5,201 nt of DNA from Nostoc cf. edaphicum LEGE 07299 (lineage in GTDB: Bacteria > Cyanobacteriota > Cyanobacteriia > Cyanobacteriales > Nostocaceae), in contig NZ_JADEXF010000340.1 of the NCBI RefSeq assembly GCF_015207245.1, positions 1-5,201 of the forward strand, read 5' to 3'. Made by a program: the position numbers and the translations under genes. The notes under the pieces are model-generated. The model had not been told where the DNA came from. It searched no databases and worked only from the letters and a program-made list of their open reading frames with translations. Positions within the stretch are counted from its first letter, which is position 1; the number at the start of each line of letters is the position of its first letter. This document shows, in pieces, positions 1 through 5,201 of the stretch.

Positions 1-42
1 TTGTTGATTTGGAGTTCGCATTTGTTGATTTGGCGATCGCAT
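1..42. repeat. Two tandem copies of a 21-bp direct repeat
   Basis: Copies at 1-21 and 22-42 both begin TTGTTGATTTGG and end TCGCAT. They match at 19 of 21 positions. The second copy contains the HIP1 octamer GCGATCGC (33-40), and the first has a two-base variant of it. A partial third copy (TTGCTG) starts at 43. The array probably continues beyond the left edge. It lies downstream of the histidine kinase stop codon and has no coding appearance. Short tandem repeats built around HIP1 are common between genes in Nostoc-type genomes. Confidence 0.75.
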
Positions 43-67
43 TTGCTGCCAAAAGCTTAATTGTGCG

Positions 68-2362
68 TTAAACTTGTTTGCTACCTTTGGTAAGGTTCGC
101 TACCACTGCCACCAACTCTTCTGGCTCAACTGGCTTGGATAAATGAACTTGGAATCCAGCTTGTAGAGCTAGCCTGTGTTCTTCTTCTCTAGCAAATGCC
201 GTTAGTGCTATAGCTAGAATCTTTTCCCCTTGCTCTGTTTCCTGCGCCCGCACTCTCCGAATCAGGGAATAACCATCCTCATCTGGCATTCCAATATCAC
301 TGACTAGAACATGTGGTTTTAATCGTTCTAGCGCTTCCAGAGCTTCACCTACTGAGCTAACTGCCGTCACCTGCCCTCCAGACTGGTCAAGAATGAAGGC
401 AATTAACTCCCGCGTATCGGCATTGTCATCGACAACAAGTATTTGCAAGCCGTTGAGTACTGGGAGATTATCGACTTTTACTTCACTGTTTTTAATTAAA
501 TGCTCTGGTTGCGGTTCTACTAGAGGTAACAACACTGTAAATATTGCTCCCTGTCCTTCCCCTTCGCTAACTGCGTAGACTGTGCCTGAGTGCATTTCTA
601 CTAAATGGTGTACAATCGCTAGCCCCAACCCCAAACCATTATCTACTCTAGTAGTTGTGCTATCAGCTTGACGGAAGCGCTCAAAGATATAAGGTAGAAA
701 GTCAGCACTAATTCCTTTACCTGTGTCAGAGACAGTTATCTGAGCATTTGAGTTTACCTGTTCTAGATATACTTCAACTCGCCCTCCGTTAGGTGTAAAC
801 TTGACGGCATTAGAGAGCAAATTCCAGACAACTTGTTGTAAACGTTCGGCATCACCCATAACTTGACCAACTGAACAGTCAAGATTAGATTCAATTTGAA
901 TATTCTTAATTTCAGATGTGGGATGTACAGATTCAATTGCCGTGTGAATTACAGGCAGAAGGTCAACTTTACGAATATTTAGGCGAATTTGACCTTGTAC
1001 AATCCGTGAGATATCTAGGATATCTTCAATCAGTTTTCTTTGAAGTTGGGCATTCCGCTCGATTATCTCCAATGCCTTAGAAGTAGTTGCTTCGTCCCAT
1101 TTTCGATTACGCATTAGTTGAACCCAACCCAGCATAGAATTGAGAGGTGTACGAAGTTCGTGGGAAACGATCGCTAAAAATTCTTCCTTGATGCGGTTAG
1201 CTTCTTGGGCTTGCCGATAAAGCTGGGCATTTTCAATGGCGAATGCTGCTCGTTGAGCAAGTTCTTCAGCCATTTCTAGGTCTACAGTAGTATAATGGCG
1301 TCCTGGTTGTGCAGACGCAAATAGAATTGTCCCCAGCTTGCGTTCGCGTACTAACAGTGGCACTACCATCTGAGACTTAACTTGGAGTTGGCGCAGCAGA
1401 ATGAAGTGTTCTTCGTCCGAAGACTTTTTCTGTAATGAAGACTCAAGAATGTTTGTAACCAATTCCGGCTTACCAGTCCGTAAAACTTTCGCTGGCCCAT
1501 AATCAGCATCAACAGGAATTGGATAGCGTTCTTGAAGTTCTCGGATCAATGCTTCCTTTGCTGGTTCTGATGCAACGATGACTGAGTTAGTGAAAACTGG
1601 CAAATTATGTTCGATGACATCTACAATACACCAATCGGCAAGAGTAGGCACTGCTAATTGCGCGACGCTGGTTAGGGTAGTGCGATAATCCAAGGAAGAT
1701 GCCAATACACTACTTGCTTCAGCCAAAAAATTAGAGCGTTTCTCTGCGGCTTGGGCTGCAATTCGGGCGGCTTGCTCATTGGTAAATAACTGCTGGCGCT
1801 GCAATTCTAAATGCTTACGCTGGCTAATGTCGCGCATTAGCCAGCGCAGAGCAATTGGCTTACCTTTTTCATTACGAACGGTAACTACTGTCAAAGCTAC
1901 ATCAAAACAGATTTTTTCTCGTGGTTGTAAACACACTTCCCATTCCCCGCCTCGGTTGATATGCTGCAACTGAGTTAGGTAATTAAAAAAAGCTTGATGA
2001 TCTGACTGGGCGATGAAAGTAAGTAGCGGCTTGCCAACCAAAAATCGCTGTGAAACATTGAGCTGCATGGTCGCAGCACGATTAGCTTCCAGGATAATGC
2101 CGAATGTATCAGTTACCAAGTAACCATCAGGCGCAAAATCAAATAATTCTTGGTAGCGCTGACGCTCCTTCTCTACTACGATTCGTGTTGCTTGTAGTTC
2201 CTCGGAGGCGATTTTTAGTTCTTCCAAAGTGATTTGCAGTTCCTCAAAAGCTTCTGCTGTTAGCTCTTGCTGTGAATACGGCTCACTTGCTGTCCTTTGC
2301 ACTAATCCCGTTACCCGCGAGCGCAATATCTCTATTTGTTGACTAAAACCGTCTACATTCAT
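68..2362 (-). CDS. Hybrid sensor histidine kinase (PAS-GAF-HisKA-HATPase-REC)
   Basis: A cytoplasmic sensor kinase that should autophosphorylate on histidine and pass phosphate to its own C-terminal receiver. Residues are numbered from an upstream GTG at 2395, which gives 775 aa. A Glu/Leu-rich coiled coil spans about 42-85. A PAS domain spans about 82-195 (FDFAPDGYLVTD to RDISQRK). A GAF domain spans about 220-393. HisKA carries SHELRTPLNS with phospho-acceptor His412. The ATPase has the N box NLLSNAVKF (525-533), G1 DTGKGIS (557-563), F box FERF and G2 GLGLGLAI. The receiver (about 650-770) has Asp656/657, phospho-acceptor Asp700 (SDIGMPDEDG), Thr732 and Lys754, so all catalytic positions look intact. 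No membrane segment is visible. I prefer the ATG at 2360-2362 (764 aa), because the GTG has no Shine-Dalgarno sequence while GTGAG lies just before the ATG. The stop is TAA at 68-70. It has no DNA-binding output domain and no partner regulator in the window. The PAS and GAF ligands cannot be read from sequence. Confidence 0.95.
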   Translation of the reverse strand: MNVDGFSQQIEILRSRVTGLVQRTASEPYSQQELTAEAFEELQITLEELKIASEELQATRIVVEKERQRYQELFDFAPDGYLVTDTFGIILEANRAATMQLNVSQRFLVGKPLLTFIAQSDHQAFFNYLTQLQHINRGGEWEVCLQPREKICFDVALTVVTVRNEKGKPIALRWLMRDISQRKHLELQRQQLFTNEQAARIAAQAAEKRSNFLAEASSVLASSLDYRTTLTSVAQLAVPTLADWCIVDVIEHNLPVFTNSVIVASEPAKEALIRELQERYPIPVDADYGPAKVLRTGKPELVTNILESSLQKKSSDEEHFILLRQLQVKSQMVVPLLVRERKLGTILFASAQPGRHYTTVDLEMAEELAQRAAFAIENAQLYRQAQEANRIKEEFLAIVSHELRTPLNSMLGWVQLMRNRKWDEATTSKALEIIERNAQLQRKLIEDILDISRIVQGQIRLNIRKVDLLPVIHTAIESVHPTSEIKNIQIESNLDCSVGQVMGDAERLQQVVWNLLSNAVKFTPNGGRVEVYLEQVNSNAQITVSDTGKGISADFLPYIFERFRQADSTTTRVDNGLGLGLAIVHHLVEMHSGTVYAVSEGEGQGAIFTVLLPLVEPQPEHLIKNSEVKVDNLPVLNGLQILVVDDNADTRELIAFILDQSGGQVTAVSSVGEALEALERLKPHVLVSDIGMPDEDGYSLIRRVRAQETEQGEKILAIALTAFAREEEHRLALQAGFQVHLSKPVEPEELVAVVANLTKGSKQV

Positions 2363-2416
2363 ATTGCTCACTTTGCTAAGACCTAACAAGCGCACCCCAG
2401 AGAAAACATCAGGCTA

Positions 2417-2422
2417 AATATA
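2417..2422 (-). promoter_or_regulatory. Candidate -10 box for the histidine kinase
   Basis: Read on the minus strand this is TATATT, five of six bases of TATAAT, lying 55-60 nt upstream of the preferred ATG at 2362. There is no convincing -35 box at 16-18 nt spacing, so it would be a weak or activator-dependent promoter if real. If transcription starts near 2410, the leader is about 48 nt, which fits the ATG better than the upstream GTG. Confidence 0.25.
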
Positions 2423-2567
2423 AACCCAAATGTACGCTAAAAGCCGATCTTAAACCTATTGCTCAAAAGATAGAGGTTTGTCTTGACGACGCCAGTTCTA
2501 CAAAGTGAATTAGACACAAAATAGTTCTCAACCTCTAACTACCATCTTAAAATAAAGAATTCATCAA

Positions 2568-2616
2568 GAAATCTACCTATAGTGTTGTACAGCAAGAAAC
2601 ATATTAGGTAGATTTC
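2568..2616. repeat. 12-bp perfect inverted repeat with 25-nt loop
   Basis: GAAATCTACCTA at 2568-2579 is the exact reverse complement of TAGGTAGATTTC at 2605-2616. The 25-nt spacer contains a second small palindrome, TGTACA (2586-2591). The stem is AT-rich and has no adjacent U-run typical of an intrinsic terminator. It also sits between two divergent promoters, where a terminator is not expected. It could be an operator, a structured leader or the remnant of a small non-autonomous mobile element. No target-site duplication is evident. Confidence 0.65.
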
Positions 2617-2677
2617 AGCAAATGTTTTTATAGCTTAAGGGGGGCCTGATGCTTACAGCAACAGTCCCAGAACAATA

Positions 2678-2691
2678 GGCCAATTTTGGCC
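2678..2691. repeat. 14-bp palindrome GGCCAA-TT-TTGGCC
   Basis: Two perfect 6-bp half sites are separated by TT. It lies in the intergenic region about 370 bp upstream of the receptor gene. The symmetry would suit a dimeric DNA-binding protein, but a motif this short can occur by chance and I recognise no specific regulator for it. Confidence 0.35.
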
Positions 2692-2730
2692 CAATCAAGT
2701 TACTGATTAAAGCATGAGTGGGTAAATAAT

Positions 2731-2832
2731 GTAAGCGATGTCTACGATGGTCACTGAGCGGCTGGTGAGCGGAGTCGAACCATGTCGTTCGCGCAGCGTC
2801 TTGTAGAGGAGTGCGGACTATGCCTACGCAAA
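2731..2832. repeat. Mosaic of Nostoc-type short dispersed repeats
   Basis: This stretch is more GC-rich than its surroundings and is made of modules familiar from intergenic DNA of Nostoc-type cyanobacteria: GCGATGTCTACGA (about 2735-2747), CACTGAGCG (2752-2760), GGTGAGCGGAGTCGAACC (2764-2781), TTCGCGCAGCGTC (2788-2800) and GCCTACGC (2822-2829). The third module is bounded by TGGT and ACCA, as expected of the imperfectly palindromic family. Identification rests on remembered repeat families, not on a search. Confidence 0.6.
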
Positions 2833-2895
2833 TGTGAAACAATCAACCCGACTACAGGCGAGGTAATCTATTTTCCCAATCCTCAGTCCCCCTAA
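2782..2895 (+). pseudogene. Possible gene remnant or chance 37-codon ORF
   Basis: An ATG at 2782 opens 37 codons ending at TAA 2893-2895. The first half lies in the dispersed-repeat block. The second half, after the repeat ends, reads CETINPTTGEVIYFPNPQSP, which looks more like real protein than the repeat-derived part. There is no ribosome-binding site. This may be the 3' tail of a gene whose front was replaced by repeat DNA. The NPxTGE...FNP flavour faintly recalls tails of HNH-type proteins, but this is too weak to assign. Confidence 0.15.
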
Positions 2896-2936
2896 ATCTG
2901 AAAAAATTGGTTTTAGAAAGATGATGAACGTGATAT

Positions 2937-2966
2937 TTGGTATGGGGTGGGCATGATAAATAGATT
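2937..2966 (+). promoter_or_regulatory. Candidate sigma70-type promoter for the receptor gene
   Basis: TTGGTA (2937-2942) is a four-of-six match to the -35 consensus. It is followed after 18 nt by TAGATT (2961-2966), a four-of-six match to the -10 consensus. It points toward the glutamate-receptor gene and would give a leader of roughly 90 nt to the ATG at 3061. Matches of this quality are frequent in AT-rich DNA. Confidence 0.2.
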
Positions 2967-3001
2967 ATGCACACAACCCTAAGAAAATTCTGATGATAAA
3001 T

Positions 3002-3009
3002 GCGATCGC
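3002..3009. repeat. HIP1 octamer GCGATCGC
   Basis: A perfect copy of the highly iterated palindrome of cyanobacterial genomes. Further perfect copies are at 33-40, 4880-4887 and 4998-5005, the last two inside mazG. Four in 5.2 kb is far above chance for an 8-mer and is the main basis for calling the DNA cyanobacterial. Confidence 0.9.
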
Positions 3010-3060
3010 TACTAGATTTCGCCAACTTATGGCTGGGAGAAAAAGCCCGATTGGCATGAT

Positions 3061-3164
3061 ATGACCATAAAAACAAAACCAGACGTTCCTTAGCACTGTA
3101 TACCTGCATAGGACTAGTAGGTGGAATTCTAGCATTGTTGCTAATGACATCCCCAGGACTGGCC
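3061..3164 (+). other. Signal peptide of the receptor gene, partly out of frame with its ATG
   Basis: The receptor frame stays open upstream of TTG 3135 to a TGA at 3057-3059. It reads DHKNKTRRSLALY, then a hydrophobic run through GLVGGILALLLM to TSPGLA, with likely cleavage before QKPEP. This is a textbook signal peptide: basic n-region, hydrophobic core, and a small residue at -1. No ATG, GTG or TTG in that frame precedes it. The ATG at 3061 is one base out of frame and stops after 10 codons (TAG 3091-3093). Adding one A to the A5 run at 3069-3073 would join them as MTIKNKTRRSLALY and give about 380 aa. The TRRSLA segment is at most a weak Tat-like motif. Confidence 0.7.
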
Positions 3165-4202
3165 CAAAAACCGGAACCCCAGCAATCCCCAAAACTCCAA
3201 CAACCTTTATTAGTAGCTACACGAGTTATACCGCCCTTTGTAATACCAAACAAAGGTGAGCTATCGGGATTCAGTATCGACCTCTGGCGCAGCATCGCCA
3301 AGCAAATAGGTGTAGAGTCTAAATTTATAGAATATTCCACTGTGCCAGAACTGCTTTCTGCCATTAAGGACAGCAAAGCCAACTTGGGAATTTCAGCTAT
3401 CTCGATTACAGCCGAACGCCAGCAGAATTTTGATTTCTCATTACCCATTTTTGCTGGGGGGCTGCAAATAATGGTACGAAACGCAGAAACCAACGACAGC
3501 GCCTTCCCAAATATTTTGCAATTATTTTTCTCTACTAGCCTCTTGCAGGTAATAGGCGTTGCTCTAGTCTTAATTGTCGTAGCAGCCCACATTATTTGGT
3601 TATCTGAGCGCCATCATAAAGATGGGATGATTCCCAAATCATACTTTCCTGGCATTTTCAAAGCCTGTTGGTGGGCAGCTGCCACATTAGCAACCCAAGC
3701 TGATGAAATGCCCAAAGGAGTACTGGGGCGCCTAGTAGGTATTGTCTGGATGTTCATCGGAGTACTTTTTGCCGCCTACTTTACAGCCAGCGCTACTACT
3801 TCATTGACAGTACAACAGCTTCAGGGCGATATCAGGAGTATAGACGATTTACCCGGCAAGGTAGTGGCCACAACTGCGGGTAGCACAGCCGCCACATACC
3901 TGCGAGAACATAAGATTTCAGTTTTAGAAGTTAGCAAGATTGAGCAAGCTTACAATGCTTTGCAAACAAAAAAAGCTGATGCCGTAGTGTTTGATGCACC
4001 TGTACTCCTCTTCTATACTGCCAATGAAGGCAAAGGGAAAGTACAGATTGTTGGCAGTATCTTGCGTGAAGAAAGCTACGGCATCATCCTGCCCAACAAC
4101 AGTCCCTACCGCAAACCAATTAATCAGGCCCTGCTGAATCTCAAAGAAAATGGCACTTATCAATCGTTATATGATAAGTGGTTCGATGCTGAAAAATCTT
4201 GA
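3135..4202 (+). CDS. GluR0-type ionotropic glutamate receptor / ligand-gated ion channel
   Basis: A predicted inner-membrane channel gated by a periplasmic amino acid. Numbering is from TTG 3135 (355 aa). Order: ligand-binding lobe S1 (about 24-115); first membrane helix (about 134-156, LLQVIGVALVLIVVAAHIIW); re-entrant pore loop (about 165-192); second helix (about 197-225); lobe S2 (about 235-350). S1 and S2 are the two halves of a periplasmic amino-acid-binding fold split by the channel, as in Synechocystis GluR0. Ligand contacts expected for the family are present: Ser90 and Arg95 in S1, Ser250-Thr251 (AGST) and Asp287 in S2. The helix end YFTASATTSLTV (215-226) aligns with animal SYTANLAAFLTV. 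The pore has TLATQADEMP where K+-selective GluR0 has TVGYGD. The TTG start has AGGTGG 10 nt upstream, but starting there truncates the signal peptide, so the true 5' end lies upstream or is frameshifted. A plain amino-acid-binding protein is excluded by the internal helices and pore loop. Confidence 0.9.
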   Translation: MLLMTSPGLAQKPEPQQSPKLQQPLLVATRVIPPFVIPNKGELSGFSIDLWRSIAKQIGVESKFIEYSTVPELLSAIKDSKANLGISAISITAERQQNFDFSLPIFAGGLQIMVRNAETNDSAFPNILQLFFSTSLLQVIGVALVLIVVAAHIIWLSERHHKDGMIPKSYFPGIFKACWWAAATLATQADEMPKGVLGRLVGIVWMFIGVLFAAYFTASATTSLTVQQLQGDIRSIDDLPGKVVATTAGSTAATYLREHKISVLEVSKIEQAYNALQTKKADAVVFDAPVLLFYTANEGKGKVQIVGSILREESYGIILPNNSPYRKPINQALLNLKENGTYQSLYDKWFDAEKS

Positions 4203-4229
4203 AGAAGAAATGGGCAGGGGAAGAAAACT

Positions 4230-4250
4230 AATGACAAATGACAAATGACT
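4230..4250. repeat. Heptamer tandem repeat (ATGACAA)n
   Basis: Two full copies of ATGACAA (4231-4237, 4238-4244) and a partial third (4245-4250) lie in the 46-bp gap between the convergent receptor and mazG genes. They overlap the mazG stop codon (TAG, complement of 4249-4251). Seven-base tandem repeats of this kind are frequent in heterocystous cyanobacteria. No stem-loop terminator is visible in the gap for either gene. Confidence 0.7.
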
Positions 4251-5067
4251 AATACCCTTCTTGAGCAAGTTGAGCTTTTGCCTGTTGCCAGAGAGTTTCT
4301 AACTCATTCAAACTGTAATCAGAAAGGGGGCGATCGACAACTGCCTCCATTTTTTCTAATCGCTGGACAAATCGTTGATTAGTGCCTTGCAAAGCGGTGC
4401 TGGGGTCAAGATTATGCCAACGTGCGAGCTGAATCACTGCAAATAGTAAATCGCCTAATTCTGCTTCTTGTCGTTCGGGTGTTTCCTCAGCTAAAGCTTG
4501 CTGGAACTCTCCCAACTCCTCATGAAACTTATCCCAGACACCCTGAATATTTTCCCATTCAAACCCGATCGCAGCAGCCTTTTGAGAAATCTTCATCGCC
4601 GCCGTCAGTGGGGGAAGAGTACGCCCATAACGAGCGAGTTTAGCGCTAAATTTTTGCGCGTCTGGAGATGCTTCGCCCTTTTCCGCAGCTTTGATTTGCT
4701 CCCAGTTTTGCCGCACCTCATCCACACTTGCCACCGACACATCACCAAACACATGAGGATGACGGTGAATCAACTTTTGAGAAATCCCCTGAGTTATTTC
4801 CTTAAGAGAAAACTGCCCCGATTCACTAGCGATTTGGGCTTGTAATACCACCTGTAATAATAAATCGCCTAACTCCTCAGCGATCGCACCCTTATCCCCA
4901 CTCTTAATTGCATCCACTACCTCATAAGCTTCCTCAATTACAAAAGGTGTCAAAGTTTCCGCAGTTTGAGCCAAATCCCAAGGACAACCACCATCAGGCG
5001 ATCGCAACTTCGCCACCACCTCAATCAACTCCTGCAACGCCGCCAAACTCTCATCTTGCTTTTCCAT
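4249..5067 (-). CDS. mazG: Nucleoside triphosphate pyrophosphohydrolase MazG
   Basis: Hydrolyses nucleoside triphosphates to the monophosphate and pyrophosphate in the cytoplasm, acting on canonical or damaged NTP/dNTPs. In E. coli it also influences (p)ppGpp levels under starvation. The 272-aa length is close to E. coli MazG. Two tandem MazG domains are visible. The first has CPWD (28-31), the metal-binding EEAYEVVDAI (45-54), EELGDLL (64-70) and the conserved HRHPHVFGD (101-109). The second has HEELGEFQQAL (182-192) and EAELGDLLFAV (201-211). The Glu/Asp residues of both ExxE...ExxD sets are retained, so both sites look intact. The ATG at 5065-5067 directly follows a repeat block that supplies AGAGG on the minus strand. 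The upstream minus-strand partial gene ends only 51 bp away, so co-transcription is possible. It converges on the receptor gene with a 46-bp gap. Confidence 0.97.
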   Translation of the reverse strand: MEKQDESLAALQELIEVVAKLRSPDGGCPWDLAQTAETLTPFVIEEAYEVVDAIKSGDKGAIAEELGDLLLQVVLQAQIASESGQFSLKEITQGISQKLIHRHPHVFGDVSVASVDEVRQNWEQIKAAEKGEASPDAQKFSAKLARYGRTLPPLTAAMKISQKAAAIGFEWENIQGVWDKFHEELGEFQQALAEETPERQEAELGDLLFAVIQLARWHNLDPSTALQGTNQRFVQRLEKMEAVVDRPLSDYSLNELETLWQQAKAQLAQEGY

Positions 5068-5110
5068 ACCTCTGCGTACCTCTGCGCTTCCCTTAGCGTT
5101 CCTTTGCGTT
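5068..5110. repeat. Run of ~10-bp direct repeats forming the mazG leader
   Basis: Successive units on the plus strand are ACCTCTGCGT (5068-5077), ACCTCTGCGC (5078-5087), TTCCCTTAGCGT (5088-5099) and TCCTTTGCGT (5100-5109). They fill nearly the whole 51-bp gap before mazG. Read on the mazG strand, the first two units contain AGAGG. The outer AGAGG lies 11 nt before the ATG, a usable Shine-Dalgarno distance, while the inner one is only 1 nt away. The CTCTGCGT/CTTTGCGT theme recurs in Nostoc-type intergenic DNA. Confidence 0.7.
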
Positions 5111-5118
5111 TAAAAAAA

Positions 5119-5201
5119 TTATTTCTTCACTCTCGCCCGACGACTACCACCCCTCACTTTCCGCCTCTTAATTTTGCCACTAGGAAGCAACCCCCGAACC
5201 C
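5119..5201 (-). CDS. 3' end of an unidentified protein with a basic tail (partial)
   Basis: Open on the minus strand from the right edge to TAA (complement of 5119-5121), giving 26 residues that start VRGLLPSGKIKRRKVRGG and end SRRARVKK. Twelve of the 26 are Lys or Arg, as in disordered tails of nucleic-acid-binding or ribosome-associated proteins. I do not recognise the family from this fragment. The stop lies 51 bp upstream of mazG on the same strand. A T-run follows the stop, but without a preceding hairpin, so read-through into mazG is possible. The stretch is too short to exclude a chance open frame. Confidence 0.4.
   Translation of the reverse strand, partial: VRGLLPSGKIKRRKVRGGSRRARVKK

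Larger units (their letters stand above)
2396..3059. other. Repeat-rich divergent intergenic region, no clear gene
   Basis: About 660 bp separate the minus-strand kinase from the plus-strand receptor gene. Positions 2423-2560 show no feature I can name. The rest holds an inverted repeat (2568-2616), a short palindrome (2678-2691), a block of dispersed-repeat sequence (about 2731-2832), a 37-codon ORF running out of that block (2782-2895), a possible promoter (2937-2966) and a HIP1 octamer (3002-3009). No open frame has the length or composition of a normal gene. The longer minus-strand open frames here are antisense to the receptor gene or lie over the repeats. Confidence 0.7.

Noticed and set aside
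2752..2830. tRNA-like 3' end on the minus strand (GGTTCGACTCC followed by CTCACCA)
   Set aside because: The T-arm stem pairs at only two or three of five positions and no acceptor, D or anticodon arms can be formed. The sequence is explained by a known type of dispersed repeat.
2615..2842. 75-codon open frame on the minus strand
   Set aside because: It runs through the repeat block and the palindrome, has no ribosome-binding site and shows no protein-like motifs.
3029..3064. 11-codon ORF (MAGRKSPIGMI) whose TGA overlaps ATG 3061 as ATGA
   Set aside because: It looks like a translationally coupled leader peptide, but it is tiny, lacks a ribosome-binding site, and the coupled ATG itself is out of frame with the receptor. 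Chance is the simplest explanation.
3064..3080. Programmed -1 ribosomal frameshift at ATAAAAACAAAA
   Set aside because: In the ATG 3061 frame the heptamer would be A AAA ACA, and the A-site tRNA would not re-pair well after slipping. The A-run is only five bases, short for efficient transcriptional slippage. A simple one-base deletion is more economical.
2852..3592. 246-codon open frame on the minus strand
   Set aside because: It lies largely antisense to the receptor gene. Its composition is rich in Cys, Trp and Ser with no recognisable domain, and the plus strand has clear family motifs.
4422..4845. Plus-strand open frames of 73 and 115 codons across mazG
   Set aside because: They are antisense shadows of mazG, whose domain motifs on the minus strand are unambiguous.

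Overview
The window looks like chromosomal DNA of a filamentous, heterocyst-type cyanobacterium (Nostoc/Anabaena and relatives). The evidence is four copies of the HIP1 octamer GCGATCGC (33-40, 3002-3009, 4880-4887, 4998-5005), AT-leaning intergenic DNA carrying short repeats of the kind scattered through Nostoc genomes, and the gene types present. The genus is an inference; no marker gene is present.

Layout. Positions 1-67 hold two copies of a 21-bp direct repeat and the space downstream of the first gene. Positions 68-2362 (minus) encode a soluble hybrid sensor histidine kinase with coiled coil, PAS, GAF, HisKA, HATPase and receiver. Positions 2363-3059 are a gene-poor, repeat-rich divergent intergenic region. 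It has a 12-bp perfect inverted repeat, a 14-bp palindrome, a mosaic of Nostoc-type dispersed repeats and a possible decayed ORF. Positions 3060-4202 (plus) encode a bacterial ionotropic glutamate receptor of the GluR0 type. Its signal peptide is readable in frame upstream of any normal start codon, and the nearest good ATG is one base out of frame. A 46-bp gap with a heptamer tandem repeat separates it from a convergent mazG (4249-5067, minus). Upstream of mazG, a run of about four roughly 10-bp repeats fills the 51-bp gap to the 3' end of an unidentified basic protein (5119-5201, minus), which may be co-transcribed with mazG.

How the genes relate. The kinase and the receptor channel are divergent and separated by about 700 bp. 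Nothing in the sequence ties them functionally. MazG is a housekeeping nucleotide-pool enzyme.

Most interesting item. The receptor keeps the ligand-contact residues expected for an amino-acid ligand and a gating helix close to the animal SYTANLAAF motif. Its pore loop lacks the K+-channel TVGYG filter of Synechocystis GluR0 and carries TLATQADEMP instead. Its 5' end appears to have lost one base in an A-run, so the gene may be frameshifted, mis-sequenced or expressed in an unusual way.
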